A stretch of 64,000 nt of DNA from Hanleya hanleyi (GCA_036873755.1 JAVTVY010025384.1:1-64000), one strand, 5' to 3'; counted from the stretch's first letter, positions 22,137-34,677 are shown. Notes: generated by a model from the sequence alone, not told the origin. Numbers and translations: made by a program.

Positions 22137-22147
22137 CTTTATATAAC
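22137..22147 (-). promoter_or_regulatory. Candidate TATA box
   Basis: ggttatataaagg on the minus strand, upstream of the small ORF at 21,952. Support is positional only. Confidence 0.3.
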
Positions 22148-22469
22148 CTGATACAGAATGGTATATGTTTCAAGCGTCATGCAGAGCTTACTGTGAACAA
22201 GTCAGACAGAAGTTAGATTTATAAACTCCCATTTGAGTACAATATTCCTTGCTTTATTTGCAGGTAAATTGTTTTTTTTTCATGCCGAGCTACTTTTATA
22301 ACGGTACACATATTGGTGAATGCACAAAAGAATAATATCTTCAAAATCCATATTATTTTTCTAGTAGTCGCAACTATATTTATGTAAATAATAACTGTGT
22401 TCTTTCTCGTTTTCTGAATCTGCATCTAAGTGGGGGACGAGGGTGCAATCAATTATGACAAGAAAAGTA

Positions 22470-22565
22470 CGGTTAGCCCTTTATGGTAATCGAACCCGAG
22501 CGAGACATGCAAGAAGTTACAAAATGACGCACTCTTATCGATTACACTACCGGGCAATGCGACAG
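22470..22565 (-). repeat. tRNA-like sequence (tRNA pseudogene or SINE head)
   Basis: The minus strand shows a possible A box (gcccggtagtgtaatcga) and a good B box (GGTTCGATTAC), with GCCC/GGGC at the two ends able to pair. The anticodon arm is poor, so a functional tRNA is unlikely. Confidence 0.35.
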
Positions 22566-23459
22566 CCGTGGTATCCTGAATTATCCCATTTAATGTTCAA
22601 CACTCCACGTGAAAGTATACATCTAATAAAGTTTTAATTTTACTTATGAAGCCTGTCGAGAACCAAAATCATCTTTGGACAACTACTCGGTATTGATTCA
22701 ACCAATATATGTTTGTAAAGTTTGTTTTTGGTTTTGGTATAGAGAATATAAGGTAGTTATTTTACCCCAAAACAGACGATTTGGCACGAATACACTTCTT
22801 CGTTGAATTGTTATTCAAGAACGCCAAGACCTAGTGCCTGACAATTAATCTGAACATATGACAAGTTAACATTCTTTAAGCTAACGGAAAACTTTCTTTC
22901 GTACCTGGTACGCGATATTTCATTTAGGCACCCCAAACCGCACCTCATGGGGGTCAAATCCTCATCAAACCGCGCCAGGTCCTTTATAGTGCTTGGTTCT
23001 TTCGGTTGCGCATGCGCAGCCCTATTAAACGCATCATTAAAAGGGTGGCGAAAACGATGCCAGTCATATGATCCCTTACCTTATCAAATTTAATCAATTA
23101 AATCAATTGGTGACGCAATTAAGCATAAATCTGGTTATTTACCTGAACAATAAGATACTTGATTTTAATCTACTCATTCCACACAATCTGTAGATCTGGT
23201 TGATTATGTAGTTACTCAAATAGATAGCGCTTATGGATATTTTTCTTTGCAGTCCGTCATTCAATAAAGTGCAAAATGTCTATGAGTGATCGTGCGTTAT
23301 GTTTAATCCCATGAGGATTATCGAAGGTAATGCCACATACATGTATCAATGCATGGATTATAAACTCCCCAATGTACACACAACGTCTTCTTCAATTTTG
23401 ATTACATATAACTTCTGGGATGACTGAGTTTTTTTTTGTCATATTGAACTTGTGACATA
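22566..23459. other. No gene seen
   Basis: AT-rich sequence, no long ORF, no tandem or inverted structure noticed. Confidence 0.6.
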
Positions 23460-25102
23460 CATGGCAGTGTGACTAACGTCACAGGACCTACGAAGTACAG
23501 TAGGCATTAGGACTGGAACGCGAACGGAACTCTTGGAAATCCCCACCCCCAGTTGAAATCCTGCCTATATTAAGATGGGCACCGCCCAAGTCAGAATCGC
23601 CAGTGATTTTCATCAAAAATCAAAAGTAGGTCAGCTCAGAACTTGTTGGTAACAGTCTCCTAATGCGCCTTCATTCCAAAATAAATAACGATCGCCGATT
23701 TAATTTTACAATTTTTTAATTAAAGGAAACAGATTGAATAATATAGGTTCAGTAGATTTCAAGCTGAAAATACATTTACATCTCTTTAATGGTTTTCAGT
23801 GCCCTTGTCCAGGATCAAAACAACTTTTTGAATCACATTATTTTCCCAACAATACAACAATTTTTTATATATAGTACTATAGTAGAAAGGTAGCATTTAT
23901 GTAGTTTACGGTAATTCAACCCAAGACCAACACCTTCTATGCACAAGATAATAATGATTCTATGTCATTCTCCTGAGCATAACCGGTTCACAGACGAATA
24001 AATAGCGGCTCTACATCACATTGTTATATAGATATATGAGACAACACATTTTGGGCATCGGCAATCTGATGAATGTACTATTCCGGTTTTCTTGTTTCAC
24101 ATTATATTCTATGGCGGTTGATCGGTAATTTTCTTCATTGATAAACCTTAAACCACCTCAGCTTCGTTGTGTGAATCGGAATTGCATTGCTGTGACACAC
24201 CAGCACACTCCGTGGCAGTGATTCTGTATCCCCTAATCAAGGAATCAAAATGGATCAAGATTTGAATTGACAAGACAAATTTAGACATATTTTGTTTACA
24301 CATGTAATTTTTTATTCAAATTATATCCAAGTGTGATATATAGTCAATATTCAAGAGGTACAAAAAAAACCCAAAGTATGTCCTCATATTTTCACATCCA
24401 TGCCAGGAAATACTGCATTGAAAAGGGTCCATTTAGCCTACCCTGTTTTATCGCTCTAATCAGCAAATGGCGGGGTCATATTTCTGCTGTCAAAATTGTA
24501 TTTCCCTCCAAAGTCTTAACCCTTGAATCCAAGTCACACACTCTCTGATGCAAAGTAATGATTGTCCTAACTATCCGATTAGCACATTATGAACATGTCT
24601 TTGGTCATAGTGTACATATCATAACTCACATCAATGTTTTCTGCTATATTATTTCAATGATATGGTTTAACAATTTAAGTTATGGAAACAGCGCTGATTG
24701 TTTGAGGGTATATGCAGTAGTTAAGATTAACCTCAGTAATAGGGTCATGTGGCATACAGTGGGACAGGATATTTTTAGCTGTGGGTAATTTGACCTGAAT
24801 TTGAAGGCTCAAGCCTGATGTGGCCAATGTGAAATAGGATACACGTTAAAGGCTACAGTTCACATATATCTATAACAATATACTGAAGTGTTAATTATCA
24901 ATCTAATTTTAATCAGAATTATTTCAGATCAGAACTTGCTGGTAACAATGCCCTAATGCACGTTCATGCCAAAAATCAAGGTTCTAATGTCAACGTTTCT
25001 TCTTATTTTGCCGACGAAAGGATTTGGATGGACTGACTGACTGACTGACTGACTGACTGACTCATTACCGGACAATTTGCGGTCTGTAGCCTACTTCGTA
25101 GG
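23460..25102 (+). mobile_element. Dispersed element with CCTACGAAGTA ends, copy 1
   Basis: Starts with a shared leader (gcagtgtgactaacgtcac) and CCTACGAAGTAC at 23,487; ends with GCCTACTTCGTAGG at 25,102, an inverted version of the start. The first ~900 bp and last ~330 bp match copy 2 (25,509-27,806) closely, while the centre differs. A (GACT)n tract lies near its 3' end. No coding capacity seen. It may be a non-autonomous DNA transposon. Confidence 0.7.
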
Positions 25103-25216
25103 AAAATAGCCTAGAACATGCCCTCATTTTTTATATATAATAATTAAGTTGTGGTATAATATACCAATAAATGTAGTATATCTGACTCGTCCTAAAACGA
25201 TGTCATGTCTGCCTAT

Positions 25217-25272
25217 AGCTAAGATTCATAGCGTCTGCCTGTGAGGGAAGGGAGACGCTATGAATCTTAGCT
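25217..25272. other. Perfect 20-bp hairpin
   Basis: agctaagattcatagcgtct at 25,217-25,236 is the exact inverse complement of 25,253-25,272, with a 16-nt loop. It lies in the 400-bp gap between the two dispersed-element copies. Confidence 0.9.
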
Positions 25273-25374
25273 AGTCTGCCTACGGCACGATATTTCTACA
25301 GCACTATGAAATGGCAGCATTAGATCTGCTCTGTTACAAGTAGGTATCCCCTCCCCTCCCCTCCCTCTCCCTTC

Positions 25375-25443
25375 CCTTCCCAGTCGTGATATAGCTGAAC
25401 AAAGATTGAAAGCGGCGTAAAAACCTTATTCACTCACTCACTC
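25375..25443 (+). repeat. SINE 3' tail ending in (CACT)n
   Basis: cagtcgtgatatagctgaac ... cggcgtaaaaaccttattcactcactcact, same family as the 18.8 and 43.3 kb tails. Confidence 0.55.
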
Positions 25444-25508
25444 CTTGTCCCAAAACCTCACATAAGGCCCTCGCAGACTGAGGGCTTATTAATTATATCC
25501 CACTACTT

Positions 25509-27806
25509 ACATGAGCAGTGTGACTAACGTCACAGGACCTACGAAGTAGAGTAGGCATTAGGACTCGAACGCGAACTGAACTCTTGGAAATCCCCACCCC
25601 CAGTTGAAATCCTGCCTATATAAAGATGGGCACCGCCCAAGTCAGAATCGCCAGTGATTTTCATCAAAAATCAGCAGAAATTTTCATCAAAAGTAGGTAA
25701 GCTCAGAACTTGTTGGTAACAGTCTCCTAATGCGCCTTCATTCCAAAACTAAGTAGCGATCGCCGATTTAATTTTACAATTTTTTAACTGAAGGAAACAG
25801 ATTGAATAATAAAAAGTTCAGTAGATTTCAAGCTTTACGTGTGAAAATACATTTACATCTCTTTCATGGTTTTCAGTGCTCTTGTCCAGGATCAAAACAA
25901 CTTTTTGAATCGCATTATTTTCCCAACAATACAACAAATTTTTATATATAGTACTATAGTAGAAAGGTAGCATTTATGTGGTTTACGGTAATTCAACTCA
26001 AGACCAACACCTTCTCTGCACAAGATAATAATGATTCTATGTCATTCTCCTGAGCATAACCGGTACAAAGACGAATAAATAGCGTCTCTACATCACGTTG
26101 TTATTTCTAGATATATGAGACAACACATTTTGGGTATCGGCAATCTGATGAATGTACTATTCCGGTTTTCTTGTTTCACATTATATTCTATGGCGGTTGA
26201 TCGGTGATTTTCTTCATTGATAAACATTAAACCACTTCAGCTTCGTTGTGTGAATCGGAATTACATTGCTGTGACACACCAACACACTCCGTGCCAATGA
26301 TTCTGTATCCCCTAATCAAGGAATCAAAATGGATCAAGATTTGAAATGACAAGAAAAATTTAGACATATTTTGTTTACACATGTAATTTTTTGTTTAAGT
26401 TATATCCCAGTGTGATATATAGTCAATATTCAAGAGGTACAAAAAAACCTCAAAGTATGTACTCATATTTTCACATCATGATCAAAGTTACTTTATCTAG
26501 TTAAATTCTACCCAAAGAAAATAAATTAAGACCCTTTAAACATGCCGTCAATGCCAGATGTTGAGTCCTGTAGATCAGGGCTCTGGGTGCATATATCATG
26601 TTTCCATACACTTATGCACACAACAGCGGCAAAAAAAAAGCCTCCTTGAACAACCTATCTTTATACAGGAAATTCTTAACTCAGAAAATACCATTCTCTC
26701 TCAAAAGAAAACAATTTACGCCAGGAAGGCCTTTTTCATTAAGCTCATTTTGTTAGGTTGGTGCCTACTTAGATTCAATAATTGTCACGAAATTTCTTTG
26801 ATTATATCTTAATTGCAACCATGCATGTTTGTTCCTCAAACCTGACATGCTTGAGGTATGTACATGTATAACACACTTTCATTTGAGAGTCCAGACATTC
26901 CACCATTCATGTGAACAAATTGTACTCAATATGGAATAATTAAATTCACACTACCCATTTCTACAGTATTAGTACCATGTTACTATCTGTAGCAGTTGAA
27001 ACCCAGTAAAACCTAAACAATTAAAACCAGTAAAGAAATTTGTCTGTTGAATAACAGAAAATATGGTATGGATATTTGAATGAGTAAACTACTAAACAAC
27101 TTACATGATACCAACAAAATGTCCCAACACAAGCTGATAAATTCTTTGGGTGGCTTGCAGGATGGCTTTGTTTCACCCTCAGTAAACTTTTGTCATTGTT
27201 GCTCACAGGCTAATCTGAAGGATGATACCACATCTTTCTTTCTTCTGCTGGGTTATTGCCCCAGGCTGACTTAATTGGTTGATGTAGGATATTTCATCAG
27301 TGGCAATTTGACCTAAATTTGAAGCCTGATTTGGTCTGTGATGAAATGTTTGCACGTGAAATAGGATACACGTTAAAGGCGACAGTTTACATATATCTAT
27401 AACAATATACTGAATTGTGTGTATTAAGAATGGCAAGTTGGTAATAGCAGTGTAGATAAATGCACTAACAAATGATGGAAAATTAGCATTTCCTATTTCA
27501 TTATGCCATCACGTTTTGTACTGTGTTATATATACAGTGAAACATACAGACAAGGTTTCCCAATGGATATGACAGTGCACTCGCTGAGCTATCAATAAAT
27601 AATAAAAAAAATAATTATAAATCAAATTTTCATCAGAATTCGGTCAGCTCAGAACTTGCTGGTAACAATGCCCTAATGCACGTTCATGCCAAAACTCGAG
27701 GTTCTAATGTCAACGGTTCTCCTTGTTTTGCCGACGAAAGGATTCGGATGGACTGACTGACTCACTCATTACCGGACAATTTGCGATCTGTAGCCTACTT
27801 CGTAGG
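25509..27806 (+). mobile_element. Dispersed element with CCTACGAAGTA ends, copy 2
   Basis: Starts CCTACGAAGTAG at 25,538 after the same leader as copy 1 and ends CCTACTTCGTAGG at 27,806. The 5' part (to about 26,470) and 3' part (from about 27,290) match copy 1. The 26,480-27,290 centre is unrelated to copy 1 and contains only short ORFs without domains. Confidence 0.7.
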
Positions 27807-30144
27807 AAAAAATGATTCATGAAGACTGATAGAAGTATGCCTGCCCGGTATAAAAACTTTGGCTTGCTTTCAGTGCAAGAATGTTTCATTCGTTATCACA
27901 AATATATCATACAAAGAATAAACGGAAGTCAAGAATCCTAAACACTCATCTTCACATTGGGTTCAGGGTGTCATAGATGGAAACATGTATGAACAGATTA
28001 CACTCTTTCTTCGCTTCGGTAACACTAATTGTTCCATTTATGGGCCAAAAGCATTAATGGTTCACATAGGCACTTACTGACCCTTTAGGAAACCGAGACT
28101 AGTAGTATTATACTATTACTGAGACTTCCTGTCTGAAGAATCTGCCATTATTCGTATTACCAAGTTTCAATATTCAACGTGATCTTACTTCTTGTTGAAA
28201 GATAAAAACGATTTGGAAATTCCAAATCTAAATAATATAATTTTGGATCTGAAGTCCCTATCTTGACCAGTTACAGAGGTATGGAAATTAAACAGATTAT
28301 GGTGCCCCCGCTGACAGCCGATTAACATGTTGATCGTTTGTGTATTGTTGAGGAAATTGCCTAAATACCCTAACCAGGTAATCCCCTGCTAACATCAGTT
28401 GTATGACTTGTCACAAAGCGTTGACCAATCTATAAAGTATTATCCATCTATCCAGTTCATAAATTGCCATACACCATTATTGCTTATTTAATTTTCGGTC
28501 TTAGAACATCTGCTGAATTCCACATCATCTAAAGATTATTTTGAATATTTCAATGAGCCAAATAAGTCACTAAATTTGGCATTTTCGTCCAGTGAGATTC
28601 AACATTAATATCCCCATATTGTTGTATGGCTCATTGTGAAAATATACATTGGCCCACCAATGGATCAAGACAAGAAGTAAAACATCACATCATTCAAAGG
28701 CGATCCAAAGGTGACCCAAAAGTTATTCGCATCTCGATCTAATTTTATTGGAGACGCGAATGACTTTCGGCTCACCTTTGGACCATTGGTATTTGATCAA
28801 GAAAACTCACTCTGGTGAAATTGTTGCGAAGCTATTGCAAAATTGGTGTCACAATGCGACAATGCTTAGTATTAGTATTTTATTCTTTTTTATTCGCTTT
28901 TAATGATGCGAACTGTGATATATTGTGTAAACCAAATTTTACTCGAAACAGATAGCTCTTCAAAGAGGGAAATTTACGATTGTGAACTGAACTGATGACT
29001 GCTCCGATGACCTCACAGTGACGTCATATTATGAACATGCATAGTTCGTTTTCGGTCAGATTCAAAAAATCTTTTTTTTTTATTTTTTTTTTTTAATCTT
29101 TATTTTTCGGAAATATGTATGAACTGCTCGCTTGTGTGTCTACTTAGATGCAGTCCTTTTCTTCACAAAATGGCATAATAAATTAGAAAATCAATATCTG
29201 GTCATATAGATAAAAAATGTTGAGCATGTTATACAGAGTAACGCAAAAATTGAAGAAAATTTCACGTTTCAGGGATCTCTCAATGACCGCCACTTTAAAT
29301 TCACTCATGATCTTCCCCTAAAATTGACCCCAATATGACATATTATAAAGTCACAGAATGTCAGCTCTCAGTTTATATTTCAGTTTTCTGCAGATGGGGT
29401 GAAAGCTTAGTTGGTGCGGGGGCATACCCCCCCCCCCCCCCCCCCACTCCACTCTTTTCCCCCCAATCCTGGAGCGGTTAACGCCCATCCAAACGTGTCA
29501 TATCACACCTGCTATAGACTACTATCGGAGAGAGCCGAGTTACTTCATGGACCTTCAAGTGCACATTGGGGCAGTTGATAGAATACTGATTTTATGAACA
29601 ATGGAAACATTTTTTATGTGGTGTTGACTTGATTCAAAACGTTCATGGAAATCAAAACGTGACGTCAGTAGAGATGGTCAGTTGCATGAGAATGGATTCA
29701 TGTTTGATCAAAATGTCCTCACAGCATCTTTTTGAAATATATTGAGGCATCTATTTTGATAATCTTCTCGTTTCTATAGCTTTTTCTCAGTACAATATCA
29801 ACAGGCCGTTTTAATTTACTTTACTAAAGCGTTTTGGGTGCAACTGGCACAATGGAGGAACGATCTCTTGATAATAATAAATGACACCTGAAAGCAAATT
29901 TATATTTTCACAAAATATATTAGGGAATTCGAGCATTTGAAAGAACGGGTTATTGGGAACACATTTTGATCAAGCATATACCAGTTCTAATGCAATTGGC
30001 CATCGCATAATTTTCAAGGCTGATATTTCAGAATCTAAACTTCAAGAGAAAATCGATTTAGCGGGTTTTAGATTGAAAACAAATCAGCTATAAAACCGTC
30101 AGATACAACAAAAAAGGTTTTCCTATGCTACGTCACGTATTATT
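27807..30144. other. No gene seen; hairpin and poly-C tract
   Basis: No coding region supported. An imperfect hairpin lies at 28,705-28,735 / 28,751-28,781 (27 of 31 positions paired, 15-nt loop). A run of 19 C is at 29,427-29,445. A T-rich tract is at about 29,070-29,095. Confidence 0.6.
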
Positions 30145-30372
30145 CCTGCGAAGTAGGGTACCATCTGCAAATTGTCCGGTAGTCAGTGAGTGAGTGAGTG
30201 AGTGAGTCCATCCGAATCTTTAATAATAATAATAATAACATCTATATTTAGACTGGGTAGCTCGTATAGCTGAAGGCAAAATTCGGCGGCAAAATAAGGA
30301 GAACCGTTGACATTAGAACCTTGATTTTTTGCATGAAGGTGCATTATGGGGCTGTTACCAGCAAGTTATGAG
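30145..30372 (-). mobile_element. Dispersed element copy 3, 3' part, interrupted by the palindrome
   Basis: Read on the minus strand, this ends at 30,145 with a degenerate CTTCGCAGG terminus. It carries the family's caaggttctaatgtcaac and cttgctggtaac blocks and a (CACT)n tract. Its missing 5' part lies on the other side of the palindrome at 41,969-42,161. The two parts join cleanly as ...gtcag/ctca..., the order seen uninterrupted in copies 1 and 2. Confidence 0.78.
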
Positions 30373-30769
30373 TAGTAGAGAGAAGACGGATCCGGTCAAC
30401 TTTTCCAGGGAGGTAACTCTTGGTGCCCCTTTTTTCCAGGTTAAAGTATAGGGGGCGCCACATCGCCTTTCACCTCTGTGGCGCATGTGGCGCCAGGGGG
30501 CGCCACCAGCTCAAGGTCACGTGGAGGTCAAAAGTAGTTCCGGCAACCTTTAACCTTTGTATTCTTCCGCGGTCTGGTGGTGATGCCATCACTTCCGCGG
30601 ACAGAAAGTAGTCCCATGTCAACCAAGTGACTTCCAATGTTAATGTATACGGGGAATGCCTGAAAAGAGTATGGGAATAGATGTTTTGTGACCGGGGTGG
30701 GTCCCTAGTGGACCGAATGGGTAGAGTGATGTGTCAAAGTGAAGCGCTCCTCTAGGGCCATTCAGTCAT

Positions 30770-31165
30770 GGGCGGGTGCATGTAAAATTAGGATTTTTTC
30801 TCGAAAATATAAAAAGCGGAACACGGACTTTACCCCTAAAATAGGGGAAAACCCCTATCAACTCTAGACAAAAGGGCTAATGTCGGTCCCCGGGCTTTTC
30901 GGGGCCTGCCTATCAAGTCATTGGGGTGGGTGCATGTAAAATTAGGATTTCTTTCCGAAAATATAAAAAGCGAAACACGGACTTTACCCCTAAAATAGGG
31001 GAAAACCCCTATCAACTCTAGCCAAAAGGGCTAATATCGGTCCCCGGGCTTATCGGGGCTTGCCTATCAAGTCAATGGGGTGGGTGCATGTAAAATTATG
31101 ATTTTTTTCCGAAAATATAAAAAGCGGAACACGGACTTTACCCCTATAATAGGGGTCTGTATTAT
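30770..31165. repeat. ~150-bp tandem repeats, hairpin-rich, left arm
   Basis: About 2.6 copies of a ~150-bp unit beginning near tgggtgcatgtaaaattagg. Each unit contains CCCCTA...TAGGGG-type inverted pairs and a cggtccccgggc/ggggcc pair. The mirror copy is 41,090-41,585, with one unit more. Confidence 0.85.
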
Positions 31166-31179
31166 ACAATATAAGGGAA

Positions 31180-31510
31180 AATGCCTGTATGGGGTATGGG
31201 GATGGTCAATTTTTTTTGTGGGTGTTACTATGGGTTGTGGGGCACCGTTTTTCTCGTCTCGCCGAGAAAAACACAATGGGAGGGGTCCCGGAGTGAAGCG
31301 GTGCAATTTTTGGGAAAAGTCACCGAGGTCTGTATATAGGCTCATACTGGCTATATGGGGGAGGGGTGGTCAATTTTTTTTGTGGGTGTTACTATGGGTT
31401 GTGGGGTCTCGTTTTTCTCGTCTCGCCGAGAAAAATACAATGGGAGGGGTCCCGGAGCGAATCGTTGAAATTTTTGGGAAAAGTCACCGAGGTCTGTATA
31501 TAGGCCCATA
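31180..31510. repeat. ~175-bp direct duplication, left arm
   Basis: Two copies of a unit containing gtgggtgttactatgggttg, cgtctcgccgagaaaaa and gaaaagtcaccgaggtctgt. The right arm has only one copy (about 40,850-41,040). Confidence 0.8.
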
Positions 31511-32282
31511 GGCTGGCCATGGGGGGTATAGGTCCAACCTGGGAAATTCACACACGTTCATTGTGATATGGGTTGCTTGGATTTGTTTTTGACGTCTCGT
31601 CATTTAGAACACGATGAGAAGGGTCTCGGAGCGCAACGGTGAAATTTTTGGAAAGTTCACCGGGGCCTGGGTAGGCCCATATAGCTCCATACTGGCAATG
31701 GGGGTATAGGCCCATACTGGGTGAACGTTTTGGGGTCTAGGTGAGCCCCTAATGGTCCTATGGTGTCGTATGAGGTCTTATTTTGAAGCTCTCGTGGAGT
31801 TTGTAATGTATCGACTAATGGTTCGTCCGTGTTCAATAGTCTGCGCATGTGTAATCTGCCCGTAGTATAGAAAGCAGACATTTTTGGGGGGAGGGGTATG
31901 TGGGGGGTGTGTTTGGGGTAGAGATGGACCACTATGGGTCCAAATGGGTCGTGCAATGTGTCAAAGTGAAGCTTGTGTGGGGTAGAGTCAGAATGGCGTG
32001 TTTTTAAGTGCAAGTCGCGTCAATCTGCGCATGCGCAGTTGGGTGGAGTAAGTACAGTGGCCATTTTGGGGGTGCGTGGAGGTGTGTTTGGGGTAGAGAG
32101 GTACCATCCTTGGTCCGATTGTGTCGTGGGAGGTAATATCTTGTAGCTCTCGGGGTGTACATTCCGATTTGAGGGATGTCCATATCATCTGTGACGTCAT
32201 CGGTGACGTCATGAGTACGAGTAGTAGCGAAAGAGGGCATTTTGGGGCAGTGAAGGAAGGTATTTGGTGTAGAGATGGACCA

Positions 32283-33336
32283 TCCATATCTGTCACGCAT
32301 TATACCATATCTTTGTTGTGTTATACCACATCTGTCCTGCATTATACCATATATGTCTTGTATTATACCATACCTGTCCTATGTTATACAATATCTGTCC
32401 TGTATTGTACCATATTTGTCCTCTATTATACCATATATGTCCTGTATTATACCAAATCTGCCCTGTATTATACAGTATCTGTCCTGTATTATACCAAATC
32501 TGTGCTGCAGTATACCAAATCTGTGCTGTATTATACAATATCTGTCCTGTGTTATACCATATCTGTGCTGTATTATACAATATCTGTCCTGTATTATACA
32601 ATATCTGTCCAGTATTCTGCAATATATGTTCTGTATTATACCAAATCTGTCCTGTATTATACAGTATCTGTCCTGTATTGTACCATATATGTCCTGTATT
32701 ATACCAAATCTGTGCTGCATTATACCAAATCTGTGCTGTATTATACAATATCTGTCCTGTGTTATACCATATCTGTGCTGTATTATACAATATCTCTCCT
32801 GTATCATACAATATCTGTCCAGTATTCTGCAATATATGTTCTGTATTATACCAAATCTGTCCTGTATTATACAGTATCTGTCCTGTATTGTACCATATAT
32901 GTCCTGTATTATACCAAATCTGTGCTGTATTATACAATATTTGCCCTCTATTATACCATATCTGTGCTGTATTATACCATATCTGTCCTGAATTATACCA
33001 TATCTGTGCTGTATTATGCAATATCTGTCCTGTGTTATACAATATCTGTCCTGTATTATACCAAATCTGTCCTGTTTTGTACCATATTTGTCCTGTATTA
33101 TACAATATATGTTCTGTATTATACCAAATCTGTGCTGTATTATACAGTATCTGTCCTGTATTATACCAAATCTGTGCTGTATTATACAATATATGTTCTG
33201 TATTATACCAAATCTGTCCTGTATTATACAGTATATGTCCTGTATTATACCAAATCTGTGCTGTATTATACCATATCTGTCCTGTATTGTACCATATATG
33301 TCCTGTATTATACAATATATGTTCTGTATTATACAA
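32283..33336. repeat. 21-bp minisatellite, left arm (about 50 copies)
   Basis: The unit ctgtattatacaatatctgtc and variants repeats with a 21-bp period. Because 21 is divisible by 3 and the unit lacks stops in several frames, long overlapping ORFs appear on both strands (up to ~400 codons); I read them as artefacts of the repeat. Confidence 0.93.
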
Positions 33337-33612
33337 TCGGATAGCCGTTGTGGTGAATAACAACAAGTTCAGCAATGTTCATACAGTTTATTATCCCCAA
33401 TGTTACATCATACCCAGGCTGGGAGAGCCGCTCTGGGCATGTTTAGTATGTTCACAGCAAATCAAATTGAAATATCAAACACCATGTTTTATTATTTAAC
33501 GCACCGTCACATTAGGTACAAGTGTTTACTGAGCTCAAGTCAACGATCAGCATGTAGAAATATAGAGTATGTACGGCATGTTATGGTATTCATCAGTGCA
33601 CGGGTGACGCAT

Positions 33613-34502
33613 TCAGCCGAAGGGGTAGGTCACCCTCTCCATTGTCCACTTGGTATTGGGACGTTGTTCTTGGGCCCATTCCAAGGGATCCACGGTGTCC
33701 AGTTTCTCCAGCATTGTCCCTAGCGACATCCGGTTAATGATGGTAAACGGTTGGTCAAATACCTGGATGTTACTGCTCGGGTAAAAATATCGGACTTGGA
33801 CTGTCTCCTTATGCTGCAGCACATAACCAAACGCCAGATTCAATTTGAAGGCCGTAGTTTGGTCGTTGAAGATGGCTTCCACGTAGCTACGTAGACGGGC
33901 GAGGTCGGTCAGTCGGAAATTATAGATATCTTGAATAGGGCGATGACGGTTGAAACGTTGCCGTATCATGGACCAATGGCGCCGATAGATGTCACTCACT
34001 GGATGGGCGTCCTGTAAGAGATCGCTAGGCACATTTATGGGCTCGTCCAGAAAATGTTCGATGTTGTCAGGCGTATGATTCGAAACCGTAACGGTGGGGT
34101 CCGGCTGGATATCCAGGCTCTTCTGAACTGTGGGTATAGGCGGGCTCTCCGTCATCGCATCACCAGTGGCGTTCGTCTCCCCGGGTCCATCTTCACTGGG
34201 TCTGACCTTCCGCGGCTCCTCTTCAGTGGAAAGTTGTCGCCCAAACCGTAGAGACGGGCATGAATCAAACGCTGATGCCGTCTTAACTGACTGCGTCGTT
34301 TGAAGAGTTGATCACAATCCTTGCATTGTTCCGTCGCGCCCCCGTGGAATGAGCGTTCGTGGCGCAGTAAAGGATCCTTCCGATTAAATGACCGTGCGCA
34401 TGTTATACAAGTATACCGTGCATCGTTGTGGGTGGAGGCCTCGTGGCGGTGCAAGTCGTGCAGCCGAGTAAACTGCTTCTGGCAAGTTGTGCAAGTGAAC
34501 AT
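33613..34502 (-). pseudogene. Gene A: zinc-finger + Polinton PolB N-domain protein, frameshifted (left arm)
   Basis: Same gene as A' (38,329-39,231), read outward on the left arm from ATG 34,502. The three C2H2 fingers are intact (CTTC, CITC and CKDC pairs). Near 34,255-34,245 the frame shifts relative to A', and that first frame stops at 34,152. The PolB N-domain (DIYRRHW, AFKLNLAFGY, FDQPFT) continues from about 34,155 in the other frame to 33,613. A ~26-bp deletion removes the C-terminal residues found in A', so the protein ends after MERVT with four different residues. TATA box 34,546-34,555; poly(A) signal 33,493-33,488. Confidence 0.82.
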
Positions 34503-34545
34503 CTTGGTGGCTGACAGAGTGTCTGATGAAATGGCCAGGCCGCTT

Positions 34546-34555
34546 CCCTTTTATA
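34546..34555 (-). promoter_or_regulatory. TATA box of gene A
   Basis: TATAAAAGGG on minus, about 45 nt upstream of ATG 34,502; embedded in a block identical in all four genes. Confidence 0.75.
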
Positions 34556-34648
34556 GCACGCTAGCTGGTGATCTATTTTTAGAAGACTCAGTTCAACGAT
34601 CCCCAAGTCGAGGGCCGAGATGTACTGGCGTACGACTGAGCCGCATTG

Positions 34649-34677
34649 CGTGTGTGTGTGTGTGTGTGTGTGTGTGG
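34649..34677. repeat. (GT)n microsatellite
   Basis: About 14 GT units upstream of gene A; the mirror position in the right arm is (CA)n at 38,134-38,161. Confidence 0.9.

Noticed and set aside
29427..29445. Poly-C (19 nt) here and poly-G (19 nt) at 43,116-43,134 as a paired feature
   Set aside because: The equal length is probably coincidence; surrounding sequences are unrelated and homopolymer length is unreliable in assemblies.
32121..33499. Long ORFs (240-407 codons) on both strands across the 21-bp minisatellites, also at 39,517-40,563
   Set aside because: They are generated by a repeat whose period is divisible by three; equivalent ORFs exist in multiple frames and on both strands, with no start context or domain.
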